Notes under the pieces: generated by a model
Told to the model about the DNA's origin: nothing
What the model saw: only the letters and a program-made list of their open reading frames with translations
Databases searched by the model: none
Translations under genes and position numbers: made by a program
Shown: positions 7,884 through 17,217 of the stretch, piece by piece
How positions within the stretch are numbered: position 1 is the stretch's first letter
Layout: each line of letters starts with the position of its first letter
Source of the DNA: Providencia rettgeri
GTDB taxonomy: Bacteria; Pseudomonadota; Gammaproteobacteria; Enterobacterales; Enterobacteriaceae
Assembly: GCF_041075285.1 (NCBI RefSeq)
Contig: NZ_CP163512.1
Span: 2,976,001 to 3,040,000 of the forward strand
Length of the DNA stretch: 64,000 nucleotides
Direction of reading: 5' to 3'

Positions 7884-9221
7884 ATGGACTCTACAATGTG
7901 GATGCTCGGTACGCTGGTTATTAGTATCTTGCTGATCATCATTTCAATTATTAAATTTAAGTTTCACCCTTTTTTAGCCCTTTTACTCGCCAGCTTTTTT
8001 GTCGGTATCGCCATGAAAATGAACCCGTTAGAAATGGTTAATGCCATTGAAAATGGGATTGGTGGTACGCTTGGTTTCCTTGCCGCCATTATCGGTCTGG
8101 GAACCATCCTCGGAAAAATGATGGAAATTTCCGGGGCAGCGGAACGCATCGGTGTCACCTTACAAAAAAGTCGCTGGTTAACCCCCGATGTCACCATGGT
8201 GTTGATCGGTTTAATCTGCGGTATCACACTATTTGTTGAAGTCGGCGTCGTGTTATTGATCCCACTGGCTTTTTCCATTGCTAAAAGAACCAAGACCTCA
8301 TTATTAAAACTTGCGATCCCACTGTGTACTGCGTTGATGGCTGTGCACTGCATTGTGCCACCGCACCCTGCGGCACTGTTTGTTACCAATGAATTAGGTG
8401 CTGATATTGGTACTGTAATTGTCGCTGGGCTTGCTGTCGGGCTAGTCGCTTCATTAGTGGGTGGACCACTGTTCCTTAAATTCTTAGGAGAACGATTACC
8501 CTTTAAAACTGTGCCTGAGGCGTTCTCTGACTTAGAAGTGCGTGAAGAAAAAGATTTACCTTCTTTAGGGGCTACGTTATTGACGGTTTTACTGCCGATT
8601 ATTCTCATGTTGATCAAAACGACGGCTGATTTAAACATGAGTAAAGACAATCAGCTATATGCCTTCTTACAGTTTATCGGCAACCCAATTACGGCCATGT
8701 TTATTGCCGCGTTTGTCGCTTATTATATGTTAGGTATTCGTCGTAATATGGGGATGAGCGTATTACTCAGTAAAACCGAAGAAAGCTTCAGTTCAATTGC
8801 CAATATTTTACTGATTATTGGTGCTGGTGGCGCATTTAACGGTATTTTAAAAGGCAGTGGACTCAGTGACTCTCTGGCACTAGTGCTTTCAGGTATCGAT
8901 ATGCACCCAATTTTACTGGCCTGGTTAGTCGCCATTATTTTGCACGCAGCCGTCGGCTCTGCGACGGTTGCCATGATGGGTGCAACCGCCATTGTTGCCC
9001 CCTTGATGCCAATGTACCCTCACATCAGTCCAGAAATTATGACCTTAGCCATCGGCTCAGGTGCGATTGGTTGTACTATCGTCACTGACTCCCTGTTCTG
9101 GCTGGTTAAACAATATTGTAATGCCACCTTGGCTGAAACATTTCGTTTTTACAGTGTCGCCACCCTTATTGCTTCCCTTGTTGCGCTGGCAGGCACCTTT
9201 GCACTTTCATTTGTGATTTAA
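7884..9221 (+). CDS. dsdX: DsdX, D-serine transporter (GntP family)
   Basis: A 445-residue hydrophobic protein of the gluconate permease (GntP) family with about twelve membrane spans. GGTLGFLAAIIGLGTILGKM and PHPAALFVTNELGADIGT are characteristic. It imports D-serine with protons and lies 12 bases ahead of dsdA, so the pair forms one transcript. AGGAT precedes the ATG. The family also includes gluconate carriers, but the dsdC-dsdX-dsdA order makes D-serine the clear choice. Confidence 0.93.
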   Translation: MDSTMWMLGTLVISILLIIISIIKFKFHPFLALLLASFFVGIAMKMNPLEMVNAIENGIGGTLGFLAAIIGLGTILGKMMEISGAAERIGVTLQKSRWLTPDVTMVLIGLICGITLFVEVGVVLLIPLAFSIAKRTKTSLLKLAIPLCTALMAVHCIVPPHPAALFVTNELGADIGTVIVAGLAVGLVASLVGGPLFLKFLGERLPFKTVPEAFSDLEVREEKDLPSLGATLLTVLLPIILMLIKTTADLNMSKDNQLYAFLQFIGNPITAMFIAAFVAYYMLGIRRNMGMSVLLSKTEESFSSIANILLIIGAGGAFNGILKGSGLSDSLALVLSGIDMHPILLAWLVAIILHAAVGSATVAMMGATAIVAPLMPMYPHISPEIMTLAIGSGAIGCTIVTDSLFWLVKQYCNATLAETFRFYSVATLIASLVALAGTFALSFVI

Positions 9222-9233
9222 AAGAGAGTAATT

Positions 9234-10568
9234 ATGACTCAGATAAACGTGAATAAGTTAATTGCTGACTACCCTTTAGTTCAGGACTTAATCAATTTAA
9301 AACACGTAGTATGGTTTAACCCTAAGGTCACGACTACAGAAGCGGGTTTACCTTATGTGGGACTCACTCTTGCCGATGTGCAAGATGCCGAAGCACGTTT
9401 AAACCGTTTTGCGCCGTATTTGATGAAAGCGTTCCCAGAAACGCAAATCACTCAAGGGATTATCGAGTCGGATGTCGTGGCAATAGCCAAGATGCAGGCC
9501 GCTCTCGAAGCTCGTTACCAAACGCCAATCACCGGGAAAATATTATTAAAAAAAGATAGTCACTTGCCCATTTCAGGCTCAATCAAAGCGCGAGGAGGAA
9601 TTTATGAGGTGCTCACTCACGCCGAAAAATTAGCGTTAGAAGCTGGGCTATTATCCATTGATGATAATTATGAGGTCTTATTTTCTGATAAATTCCGCCA
9701 ATTCTTCAGCCAATACAGCATCGCGGTCGGTTCAACGGGTAACTTAGGGATGTCCATTGGAATTATGAGTGCCAAGTTAGGCTTTAGCGTAAGCGTGCAT
9801 ATGTCGGCGGATGCAAGGCAGTGGAAGAAAGACAAACTGCGTTCACACGGTGTTAATGTCGTTGAATATGAACAAGATTATAGTATTGCCGTGGAACAAG
9901 GTCGTAAAGAAGCGGAACAAGACCCAAATTGTTTCTTTATTGACGATGAGAACTCCACCACCCTATTTTTAGGTTATGCTGTGGCAGGGCTGCGTTTAAA
10001 AAAACAATTTGCAGAACAAGGTATTACCGTCGATAACCACCATCCATTATTTGTCTATCTGCCTTGTGGTGTGGGGGGTGGCCCTGGTGGTGTTGCTTTT
10101 GGACTAAAGCTGGCGTTTGGTGATGCTGTACACTGCCTATTTGCAGAGCCAACACACTCACCATGTATGCTTTTGGGCGTCCATACGGGGCTACATGATG
10201 GTATTTCTGTACAAGAAATTGGTATTGATAATATCACCGCGGCAGACGGGCTTGCTGTTGGGCGTGCCTCTGGTTTTGTGGGGCGAGCAATGGAACGACT
10301 GATCGATGGCTATTACACCCTTGATGATCAGGAGATGTATAACCTATTAGGGTTACTCAATCAAACAGAGTCCATTAAATTAGAACCTTCCGCACTCGCG
10401 GGTATGACAGGTTGTATTCATGTCAGCCAAAATACGGACTATTTACAGTCTAACTCCCTAACACCAGAATCGATGACTAATGCCACTCACCTTGTGTGGG
10501 CAACGGGCGGCGGTATGGTGCCAGCAGACGAAATGGCAAAATATTTAGCACAGGCTAAGTTGAGTTAA
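9234..10568 (+). CDS. dsdA: DsdA, D-serine dehydratase
   Basis: A 444-residue PLP-dependent lyase, the normal length for E. coli-type DsdA. The PLP lysine is in [13 protein letters not shown], a second conserved motif is SVGSTGNLG, and the glycine-rich phosphate loop is [12 protein letters not shown]. The enzyme converts D-serine to pyruvate and ammonia, serving both detoxification and nutrition; D-serine is abundant in urine. It is a fold-type II enzyme, unrelated to the metal-dependent D-amino acid deaminase found at 43.9-45.1 kb. Confidence 0.95.
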   Translation: MTQINVNKLIADYPLVQDLINLKHVVWFNPKVTTTEAGLPYVGLTLADVQDAEARLNRFAPYLMKAFPETQITQGIIESDVVAIAKMQAALEARYQTPITGKILLKKDSHLPISGSIKARGGIYEVLTHAEKLALEAGLLSIDDNYEVLFSDKFRQFFSQYSIAVGSTGNLGMSIGIMSAKLGFSVSVHMSADARQWKKDKLRSHGVNVVEYEQDYSIAVEQGRKEAEQDPNCFFIDDENSTTLFLGYAVAGLRLKKQFAEQGITVDNHHPLFVYLPCGVGGGPGGVAFGLKLAFGDAVHCLFAEPTHSPCMLLGVHTGLHDGISVQEIGIDNITAADGLAVGRASGFVGRAMERLIDGYYTLDDQEMYNLLGLLNQTESIKLEPSALAGMTGCIHVSQNTDYLQSNSLTPESMTNATHLVWATGGGMVPADEMAKYLAQAKLS

Positions 10569-10583
10569 GCCTTTTTTACCGAC

Positions 10584-10620
10584 TTCATGCCCTTTTCTAT
10601 TGATAAGAAAAGGGCATGAA
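10584..10620. terminator. Hairpin downstream of dsdA
   Basis: A perfect 15-base stem (TTCATGCCCTTTTCT / AGAAAAGGGCATGAA) with a seven-base loop begins 16 bases after the dsdA stop. No T-run follows on the plus strand, so it may act as a transcript-end stabiliser or factor-dependent stop rather than a classic terminator. Confidence 0.6.
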
Positions 10621-11588
10621 ACTTAACCAGAGGATTATGCTGGTTTTTTAATTCTAATTCCCACAGGAAATGACTATATCGCTAATCATTGACTTCAGCA
10701 CAATGCATATCCACTAATAGAGTAAAATAGCTAAATAATATATTCCTTATTATTAGATGGCTATTTAGCCACCTGATTTATAGATGATTAATATCTTTGT
10801 GTTTTTATTACGATATATCTCATAACAATCTTATTAACCAATAAATTCATTAATGATATTTAATCAAATAGCTCAGTGATTAATATCACTCGGATCGTTA
10901 ATCTATCTTACCTTCTGATATATCTAATTGTTTGCTTAAATAAACAACACATTAGTTATATTTATTTTTCATCGCAAAATAAATCATTTTAAAAACTTTA
11001 GATGATTACCCCTAGTAAATAATAGGTTTATCATTTTTAATGAAACGACAAAGATAAAGATAAATTAAAAATCATTATTTATCATATTATTATATTTAAA
11101 AATAAGCATAAAAAGTCGAGAATGCGCATTTCATGCATTAAAATTCAAAAGGTTAAACACTGTTGCTTAATTCACCACAAAAAGAACAAAATTAATACAT
11201 CCATTTAATTGAGAAACAATTTTTGTATTATTTTTTATCCTATATGACTTAACCCATATTTAGCATTTTCTTCTGTCATTGGTTATTTTAGTTTTTTTAC
11301 TCAACTAACCTAAAAAACACAACTTAAGCAAAATAATTAAGTTTACACCTGTACACTTTTAGTGACATCATTATTTCAAAATCATTAGTTTGCTAATATA
11401 CAAATTATAGAAATCTTCGACAAACCCTTTACAGCACTGACTATTTCCATTTACGTTCACCTTCATTTCGTCGACCTTTATTAACAAATGCTACCACCAC
11501 TTAACAATATAAAAATATATGATAAGATCATTATCTCAATTTGAAATTATTTACTATATAAAAAACAAGATTGTTATTGAGGTTATAG
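10621..11588. other. Long AT-rich regulatory region upstream of the L-amino acid deaminase
   Basis: Nearly 1 kb with no credible gene. It is very AT-rich with many A and T tracts, as in H-NS-silenced promoters, and includes a nested inverted repeat at 10725-10766 (AAATAGC / GCTATTT around AATAAT / ATTATT). The deaminase ribosome site GAGG (11579-11582) ends it. No specific promoter elements could be fixed. Confidence 0.45.
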
Positions 11589-13007
11589 ATGAAAATCTCG
11601 AGAAGAAAGCTATTATTAGGGGTTGGTGCTGCTGGTGTTTTAGCAGGGGGGGCGGCTGTCGTTCCGATGATCCGTCGTGAAGGCCGTTTCGAATCTACAC
11701 CATCACGCGTACCCGCTGTCGCTGGCACTGAAGGCAAATTACCCGAGTCTGCGGATGCAGTTATTATCGGTGCCGGCCTTCAAGGGATCATGACAGCAAT
11801 TAACCTTGCTGAAAAAGGCTTAAATGTTGTTATCTGTGAAAAAGGCGTTGTCGGCGGTGAGCAATCAGGTCGTGCATATAGCCAAATCATCAGCTATAAA
11901 ACCTCACCAGCGATTTTCCCTTTACACCACTATGGGAAAATTCAATGGCTCGGTATGAACGAAAAAATCGGTGCTGACACTAGCTACCGTGTTCAAGGCC
12001 GCGTTGAAGTTCCGTCAAGCGAAGAAGATTTAGAAGTTGCAAGAGCGTGGATCAAATCTGCCTCTGAAAACCCAGGTTTCGATACCCCATTACGTACCCG
12101 TATGATTGAAGGTACTGAGCTGGCAAATCGTCTGGTTGGCGCTCAAACCCCATGGAAAATTGGTGGATTTGAAGAAGACTCCGGTAGTCTTGACCCAGAA
12201 ACCGTCACCCCAACCATGGCAAACTACGCAAAATCAATTGGTATCCGTATCTATACCAACTGTGCAGTGCGCGGCCTTGAAACCGCAGGCGGTAAAATTT
12301 CTGATGTTGTGACTGAAAAAGGGGCTATCAAAACCTCTCGTGTCGTTCTGACTGGTGGTATTTGGTCGCGTCTGTTTATGGGTAACTTAGGTATTGACGT
12401 TCCAACACTGAACGTTTACCTGTCACAACAACGCATTTCAGGCGTTCCAGGTGCGCCGAAAGGTAACGTCCACTTACCTAATGGTATCCACTTCCGTGAA
12501 CAAGCTGATGGTACCTATGCTGTTGCACCACGTATCTTTACCAGCTCTATTGTGAAAGATAGCTTCCTGTTAGGTCCAAGATTCCTACACGTATTAAGCG
12601 GCGGAGAATTACCATTAGAATTCTCTATCGGTAAGGATCTCTTTAACTCCTTCATGATGGCGACATCCTGGAACTTAGATGAGAAGACACCATTTGAAGA
12701 GTTCCGTACAGCGACCAATACGCCAAACAACGAACATTTAGATGGCGTTCTGGAAAGACTGAGAAAAGAGTTCCCTGTATTTAAAGAGTCTAAAGTGGTT
12801 GAACGTTGGGGTGGTACTGTTGCACCAACAGATGATGAAATTCCAATTATTTCAACCGTTGAGCAGTACCCAGGTTTAGTCATCAACACCGCGACAGGTT
12901 GGGGGATGACTGAAAGCCCTGCCTCTGGTCGTTTAACGGCTGAATTATTAATGGGTGAAACACCATTTATCGATCCAACACCGTATAAACTTTCTCGTTT
13001 TAATTAA
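11589..13007 (+). CDS. Membrane L-amino acid deaminase (LAAD)
   Basis: A 472-residue flavoprotein of the DAO fold, closely similar to the L-amino acid deaminases of Proteus and Providencia. It starts with a twin-arginine-like export/anchor segment (SRRKLLLG then a hydrophobic stretch, residues 4-27), followed by the FAD Rossmann motif IIGAGLQGIMTAINLAEKG (residues 59-77). The C-terminal NTATGWGMTESPASG contacts FAD. The enzyme oxidises L-amino acids to 2-keto acids and ammonia, passing electrons to the respiratory chain instead of making peroxide; this reaction underlies the phenylalanine deaminase test. The substrate class (broad aliphatic/aromatic or basic) cannot be told from sequence here. 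An exported RidA-like protein gene follows 122 bases downstream. Confidence 0.92.
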   Translation: MKISRRKLLLGVGAAGVLAGGAAVVPMIRREGRFESTPSRVPAVAGTEGKLPESADAVIIGAGLQGIMTAINLAEKGLNVVICEKGVVGGEQSGRAYSQIISYKTSPAIFPLHHYGKIQWLGMNEKIGADTSYRVQGRVEVPSSEEDLEVARAWIKSASENPGFDTPLRTRMIEGTELANRLVGAQTPWKIGGFEEDSGSLDPETVTPTMANYAKSIGIRIYTNCAVRGLETAGGKISDVVTEKGAIKTSRVVLTGGIWSRLFMGNLGIDVPTLNVYLSQQRISGVPGAPKGNVHLPNGIHFREQADGTYAVAPRIFTSSIVKDSFLLGPRFLHVLSGGELPLEFSIGKDLFNSFMMATSWNLDEKTPFEEFRTATNTPNNEHLDGVLERLRKEFPVFKESKVVERWGGTVAPTDDEIPIISTVEQYPGLVINTATGWGMTESPASGRLTAELLMGETPFIDPTPYKLSRFN

Positions 13008-13035
13008 TAAACGAAAAAGGCGCGTTTTTTTACTG

Positions 13036-13099
13036 GGATCTATCAGTCAATGGAATTAGACTAAACTAAAATTTAGTTTTAGGTAAAACCGATAGATCC
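13036..13099. repeat. Nested inverted repeats between LAAD and the RidA-like gene
   Basis: Outer arms GGATCTATC (13036-13044) and GATAGATCC (13091-13099) are perfect. Inside is a second palindrome, AAACTAAA / TTTAGTTT (13063-13070, 13072-13079). The whole could fold into one long structure or be a protein-binding region that uncouples the two genes. Confidence 0.6.
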
Positions 13100-13129
13100 T
13101 CTTTACTTTGATAATGTTAAGGAGTTTAC

Positions 13130-13630
13130 ATGCGCTATAAAACTTTATTGCTTTCTCTGCCTTTGATTTTAGGTGTAGCAAGTGCGAATGCAGCTGAAGA
13201 TGTTAAACGCGTTCCAGTGAAAGGATTCCCTATCTCTGAATCAGTAGAAATCAGCGCGGGCAACCTTATTTTCCTAAGCGGAAAAGTACCTTCTAAAATC
13301 TCTCCAGATGCAAAAGAAGGCGTTTTAGAGTCTTATGGTAATACCGAAGCACAAACTATCAACGTGTTAAAACAAATCCAAGCTAACCTTGAAGGCATGG
13401 GTTTGACCATGAACGACGTTGTTAAAATGCAAGTTTTCTTAGTTGGTGGTGAAGAAACTCAAGGCACTATGGACTTTGCTGGCTTTATGGCTGGTTACAA
13501 CAAATTCTATGAGTCTGAAAAAATCACTAATCTGCCAGCTCGTTCAACTTTCCAAGTCGCAAAACTGGCAAACCCAGCTTGGAGAGTCGAAATTGAAGTC
13601 ACAGCGGTTCGTCCTGCTGCGAAAAAATAA
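13130..13630 (+). CDS. Exported RidA-like protein
   Basis: A 166-residue protein made of a cleavable signal peptide (about residues 1-22, ending ANA) and a YjgF/YER057c/UK114 (RidA) domain. The motif NLPARSTFQVAKL holds the arginine that binds the carboxylate of 2-imino acids in RidA, and EIEV lies in the last strand. Cytoplasmic RidA proteins hydrolyse reactive imines and enamines to keto acids. Here the signal peptide predicts a periplasmic location, and the gene follows a membrane L-amino acid deaminase whose first product is an imino acid. Clearing that imine is the obvious role, but it is inference. AAGGAG precedes the ATG. Confidence 0.85.
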   Translation: MRYKTLLLSLPLILGVASANAAEDVKRVPVKGFPISESVEISAGNLIFLSGKVPSKISPDAKEGVLESYGNTEAQTINVLKQIQANLEGMGLTMNDVVKMQVFLVGGEETQGTMDFAGFMAGYNKFYESEKITNLPARSTFQVAKLANPAWRVEIEVTAVRPAAKK

Positions 13631-13653
13631 GTTATTCTGACGAAGAATACATA

Positions 13654-13688
13654 AATAATGGGGCATAGTGATATGCCTCGTTATTTTT
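13654..13688 (+). terminator. Rho-independent terminator after the RidA-like gene
   Basis: A 14-base stem with two wobble pairs (AATAATGGGGCATA / TATGCCTCGTTATT) around GTGA, followed by TTT. Confidence 0.75.
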
Positions 13689-13858
13689 AGCACCAACCAT
13701 CCTCTGTTTACTGCAATATTCTCCAACCTTATTTCACAGTTTGTCACGACCGTTTCCTATATGCTATAGCCTTAAATACCTTAGCAAATAAACATGCTAT
13801 GCTGCCATTATCTAAGCAGTCGCTAAAAATAAAAATATGACAACATCAAAGGCAAGAT

Positions 13859-15325
13859 ATGATTAAAGAGTCTCTCAAGATCCACGGGAAAAAACAGTTT
13901 GAAATCAAACAAAAGGTTTTATTTCCACGCAAATCTAAAGAGATCCGCTACCAAGTTGAAACGTTTTTCTTTTTACCTTCTTCACTGCAAGTCAACCCAG
14001 ACCTTTACACCGCCTCAAACCTACAGCGTAGCCTAAAAAACTATATTAGGCTGCGCCCACCCACTGTAAAGCTATCATCATTACCTGCCGAAAATGGGGA
14101 GTTAGATGAGCTTAAGCAATGGTTAGAAAAATGTGACCTACTCAACCCCCCATCACTGGATGAATATGAGAATAAGCTTAAACGGTATGCATTAACCTTT
14201 AAGCGAACCGTGCGCCTGAATCTTAAAATGGTAAGCCAAAACCCACAGCGGCAAACCGTTGAATACCTGACAGGTCTCATGGCTGATATTGAAAAATGCT
14301 TAAATACATACAGAGCATTACTTCCACTTGCGACAAGCATAGAAGAAACCATCCACTCTAATGCATTTTGCTATTGTGATGAGTTTATGACTTACTACGC
14401 CATGAGCTATCTGCACGATTTGCTGGCCGATAAACAAATACCATTACGCGAAGAAATGCGCCATTTTTGGTATCAAGAGATTCGTTACTTAAAAAAACAT
14501 TATCCCGACTGCTTTCCAAGTGATGAAGCCGATGCAGAGTTAGTCACTTACCGTCGCAACTTATTAAAAAAATATGTTAATCGCTATTTGTATCTGGATA
14601 TCCGCCATAAAAGAGGGTTACCACTACTGCTTCACTCTATTTATGGTATCGCCGCTGCAATTTCGATGATTTTTGCCACCTTGATAGCATTTCTTTGGCA
14701 AGGTAAATACGGAGCCTTAAGTGCTAACCTCTTTTTAGCAATGGTCATTGGTTATATCTTCAAAGATAGGCTTAAAGAAATTGGTCGAGAGCAACTGTAT
14801 CGCATTTTCCAAAAGTGGATCCCAGACCGCCAACTGCGCATTTATCGTGAGGGAGTTAAAGCACCAGTGGGCGTATGTAAAGAATCTTTTCGGTTTATCA
14901 GTGAAGGGATGCTATCCCCTGATATTCGTGAAATGCGCCAACAGTCCCACTGGGTTAATTTAGTTAACGTGCAGCGCATGGAGGATATTTTATATTACCG
15001 AAAAGATGTGTTACTGCATAATCGCCAAGCGGTATTTGAAAAGAACCAATCTTCGATAGCTGATATCACCCGCTTTAATATTTCTGATTTTTTAAAGTAC
15101 ATTGATATTAGTTATGAAGAACTCACCATGAATGACGACGAACCAGCAATTATTGGTGAAAAGGTCTACCATATTTACCTCTGCCGCCGCGTCACAATGG
15201 ATAAACAAACCTACAATGAGCTAGCGCGATTAGTGGTTAATGCCGATGGGATCAAACGCTTGGAAGTGCTTCAATCGCTGGATTTACTCACCACCGACGA
15301 AGATATTGAGATTTTATCGCAGTAG
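13859..15325 (+). CDS. Conserved-type membrane protein of unknown function
   Basis: I do not recognise this 488-residue protein. Residues 1-250 are soluble, basic and rich in helices, with no enzyme motif that I can see. Two close hydrophobic segments follow at about 258-300 (IYGIAAAISMIFATLIAFLW and ALSANLFLAMVIGYIF), separated by a short charged turn. A C-terminal soluble part of about 190 residues contains many charged residues and an FNISDFLKYIDISYEEL stretch. A hairpin membrane anchor between two cytoplasmic parts is the simplest topology. It is a single-gene unit with no partner: a terminator precedes it, and a dispersed repeat and convergent ABC genes follow. Coding quality is good and the frame is intact. 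Confidence 0.8.
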   Translation: MIKESLKIHGKKQFEIKQKVLFPRKSKEIRYQVETFFFLPSSLQVNPDLYTASNLQRSLKNYIRLRPPTVKLSSLPAENGELDELKQWLEKCDLLNPPSLDEYENKLKRYALTFKRTVRLNLKMVSQNPQRQTVEYLTGLMADIEKCLNTYRALLPLATSIEETIHSNAFCYCDEFMTYYAMSYLHDLLADKQIPLREEMRHFWYQEIRYLKKHYPDCFPSDEADAELVTYRRNLLKKYVNRYLYLDIRHKRGLPLLLHSIYGIAAAISMIFATLIAFLWQGKYGALSANLFLAMVIGYIFKDRLKEIGREQLYRIFQKWIPDRQLRIYREGVKAPVGVCKESFRFISEGMLSPDIREMRQQSHWVNLVNVQRMEDILYYRKDVLLHNRQAVFEKNQSSIADITRFNISDFLKYIDISYEELTMNDDEPAIIGEKVYHIYLCRRVTMDKQTYNELARLVVNADGIKRLEVLQSLDLLTTDEDIEILSQ

Positions 15326-15335
15326 CCCTTTGAAT

Positions 15336-15463
15336 TGTCTAAATCATTCGAACTGTAGCAAGGCGGCAAATGAAGATATCTCGGGGAGCACACACAAGTA
15401 TGTGACCCGAGTAGCTGAACGTAGCCAACACAGCTACAGCTCAAAGTATGACGAAAATGACGA
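15336..15463. repeat. Dispersed enterobacterial palindromic intergenic repeat
   Basis: This stretch matches from memory a common roughly 130-base intergenic element of Yersinia, Serratia, Photorhabdus and relatives. Its blocks are TAAATCATTCGAACTG, GCAAGGCGGCAAATGA, a central CTCGGG/CCCGAG hairpin with CACACAAGTATGTG, GAACGTAGCCAACACAGC and CAAAGTATGACGA. It lies between two convergent genes. The middle folds back on itself, so the RNA may end or stabilise both transcripts. Confidence 0.7.
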
Positions 15464-15467
15464 AAAT

Positions 15468-16226
15468 TTAGTAATACAATGCAATAAACTGATCATCCAC
15501 CTGCTTAATTTCAACTGGTGTATCAAAAATATCTTCAATAATCTCCGATTTCATAATCTCTTCTGGTTTACCATGGTAAGACAGGCGACCGTTTCTTAAT
15601 GCCACAATATAGTCTGAATACACGGATGCAAAATTAATATCGTGGATCACTAAGATAATGGTTTTGCCTAATTCATCTGCCGCACGACGCAACAGTTTCA
15701 TCATAATAACGGCATGTTTCATATCGAGATTATTCAATGGTTCATCCAGCAGAACATATTCTGTATCTTGGCATAAAACCATTGCAACATAAGCACGCTG
15801 GCGCTGCCCACCCGAAAGTTCATCTAAATAGCGGTGACGTAAATCTGACAGATTTAAAAATGACAAGGACTCATCAATTTTTTGTTTATCTTCAAGGTTT
15901 AAACGGCCTTTAGTATACGGATAACGGCCAAAACCCACGAGCTCTTCCACCGTTAAGCGGCTCGCAAACTGATTTTCTTGGCGTAGCACGGATAGACACC
16001 TAGCCAGCTTGTCACTCGCCGTTGTCGAAACATCTAACTCATTGACCTTAACATGACCGCCTTCATCCGGCGTTAATAAGCGCCCTATAATCGACAATAA
16101 GGTAGATTTACCTGCACCGTTTGGGCCGATAATTGAGGTGATACCGCTATTTTTAATCGTTGTTGTGACGTTATCTAAGACTTTAGTATCCTGATAACTT
16201 TTCGATATCTGACTAATTTCAATCAT
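15468..16226 (-). CDS. Siderophore ABC importer, ATP-binding protein
   Basis: A 252-residue ABC ATPase of the iron-siderophore (FecE/FhuC) type. Walker A is GPNGAGKST (residues 34-42), the signature is LSGGQRQRAYVA, Walker B is TEYVLLDEP and the switch histidine is in ILVIHDINFA. It is the last gene of a four-gene operon (binding protein, permease, permease, ATPase) and lies 1 base from the upstream permease gene. The system most resembles the Fat/Ceu/Vct/Ycl class of catecholate-type siderophore importers. Which siderophore is carried cannot be read from sequence. Confidence 0.9.
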   Translation of the reverse strand: MIEISQISKSYQDTKVLDNVTTTIKNSGITSIIGPNGAGKSTLLSIIGRLLTPDEGGHVKVNELDVSTTASDKLARCLSVLRQENQFASRLTVEELVGFGRYPYTKGRLNLEDKQKIDESLSFLNLSDLRHRYLDELSGGQRQRAYVAMVLCQDTEYVLLDEPLNNLDMKHAVIMMKLLRRAADELGKTIILVIHDINFASVYSDYIVALRNGRLSYHGKPEEIMKSEIIEDIFDTPVEIKQVDDQFIALYY

Positions 16227-16227
16227 G

Positions 16228-17217
16228 CTAAAACCTTCTTAACACCATATAAATAAAGAATATTCCACCGACAAACTCAATAACAACGGACAAGGTTCCC
16301 GCCATATTTAGGCCATATTCAAGGACAAGTTGCCCACCTATCAGCGCTATCACTCCCAACAAGAAAGAAACGGGTAGTAAATAACGGTGCTGGCTGCTAC
16401 CACTGATAAAATAGGCCAAATTTGCCACCATCAGCCCTAAGAAGGTCAATGGCCCAACCAAAGCCGTTGAAACCGCCACTAAGATGGAGATCAGAAGTAA
16501 AATTACAGTAACTTGCTGGCGATAGTTAATACCGAGATTAATAGCATTCGCCTGTCCTAATGCCAAAACATCAAAGCAATAGCGCATCCGCCATAACAAC
16601 ACCCCAACAACCACAGTAATCAGCAGGGTAAAGAAAATAAGCTCTGGTGTGCCACGTGTAAATGTTGCAAACATACGGCTTTGTAAAATGGAAAACTCAT
16701 TGGGATCCATTAAGCGCTGAAGTAGCGTTGCCACACTGCGAAATAGAGTGCCTAAAATAATACCCACCATCAATACAAGGTTGATATTCATTTTCACAGA
16801 GACAAATAACCAGCGATAAAGCAACACCGAAAACAGCACAAGCAAGGTCGATTCCAACAAGAATTTACCGATATTTAATAGCCATGAGGCGGGGAAACTG
16901 TCGGTATAAAAAATAAAAATGGTTTGCAGCAAAACAAACAGAGCTTCAAGCCCCATGATTGATGGTGTCAGTATTTTATTATTTGCGATAGTTTGGAACA
17001 GTACCGTCGACACCCCAGCAGCAAACGCGACAACGATCATCGTCAACACAATATAGCCACGATGTGGCAGAATATATGCAAGGTTATTACCGAGGTTAAT
17101 GGTCATATACAGCACAATGGAAAGCAGCGATAAAGCTAGCAATATCCCTATTCTTTGCAAAGGCGTTAACCCCTTTTTCGGTTTTGCTAACGCAATTGCG
17201 GAATTAACTTTTTGCAT
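16228..17217 (-). CDS. Siderophore ABC importer, permease 2
   Basis: A 329-residue FecCD-family permease with about nine to ten membrane spans. Conserved features are the GLMVANLAYFISG region, which faces the ATPase, and LGTLFRSVATLLQRLMDP. Its start overlaps the end of the first permease by 14 bases (17204-17217), so the two are translationally coupled and likely form a heterodimer in the inner membrane. The YclO/FatC/VctG type is the closest family from memory. Confidence 0.88.
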   Translation of the reverse strand: MQKVNSAIALAKPKKGLTPLQRIGILLALSLLSIVLYMTINLGNNLAYILPHRGYIVLTMIVVAFAAGVSTVLFQTIANNKILTPSIMGLEALFVLLQTIFIFYTDSFPASWLLNIGKFLLESTLLVLFSVLLYRWLFVSVKMNINLVLMVGIILGTLFRSVATLLQRLMDPNEFSILQSRMFATFTRGTPELIFFTLLITVVVGVLLWRMRYCFDVLALGQANAINLGINYRQQVTVILLLISILVAVSTALVGPLTFLGLMVANLAYFISGSSQHRYLLPVSFLLGVIALIGGQLVLEYGLNMAGTLSVVIEFVGGIFFIYMVLRRF

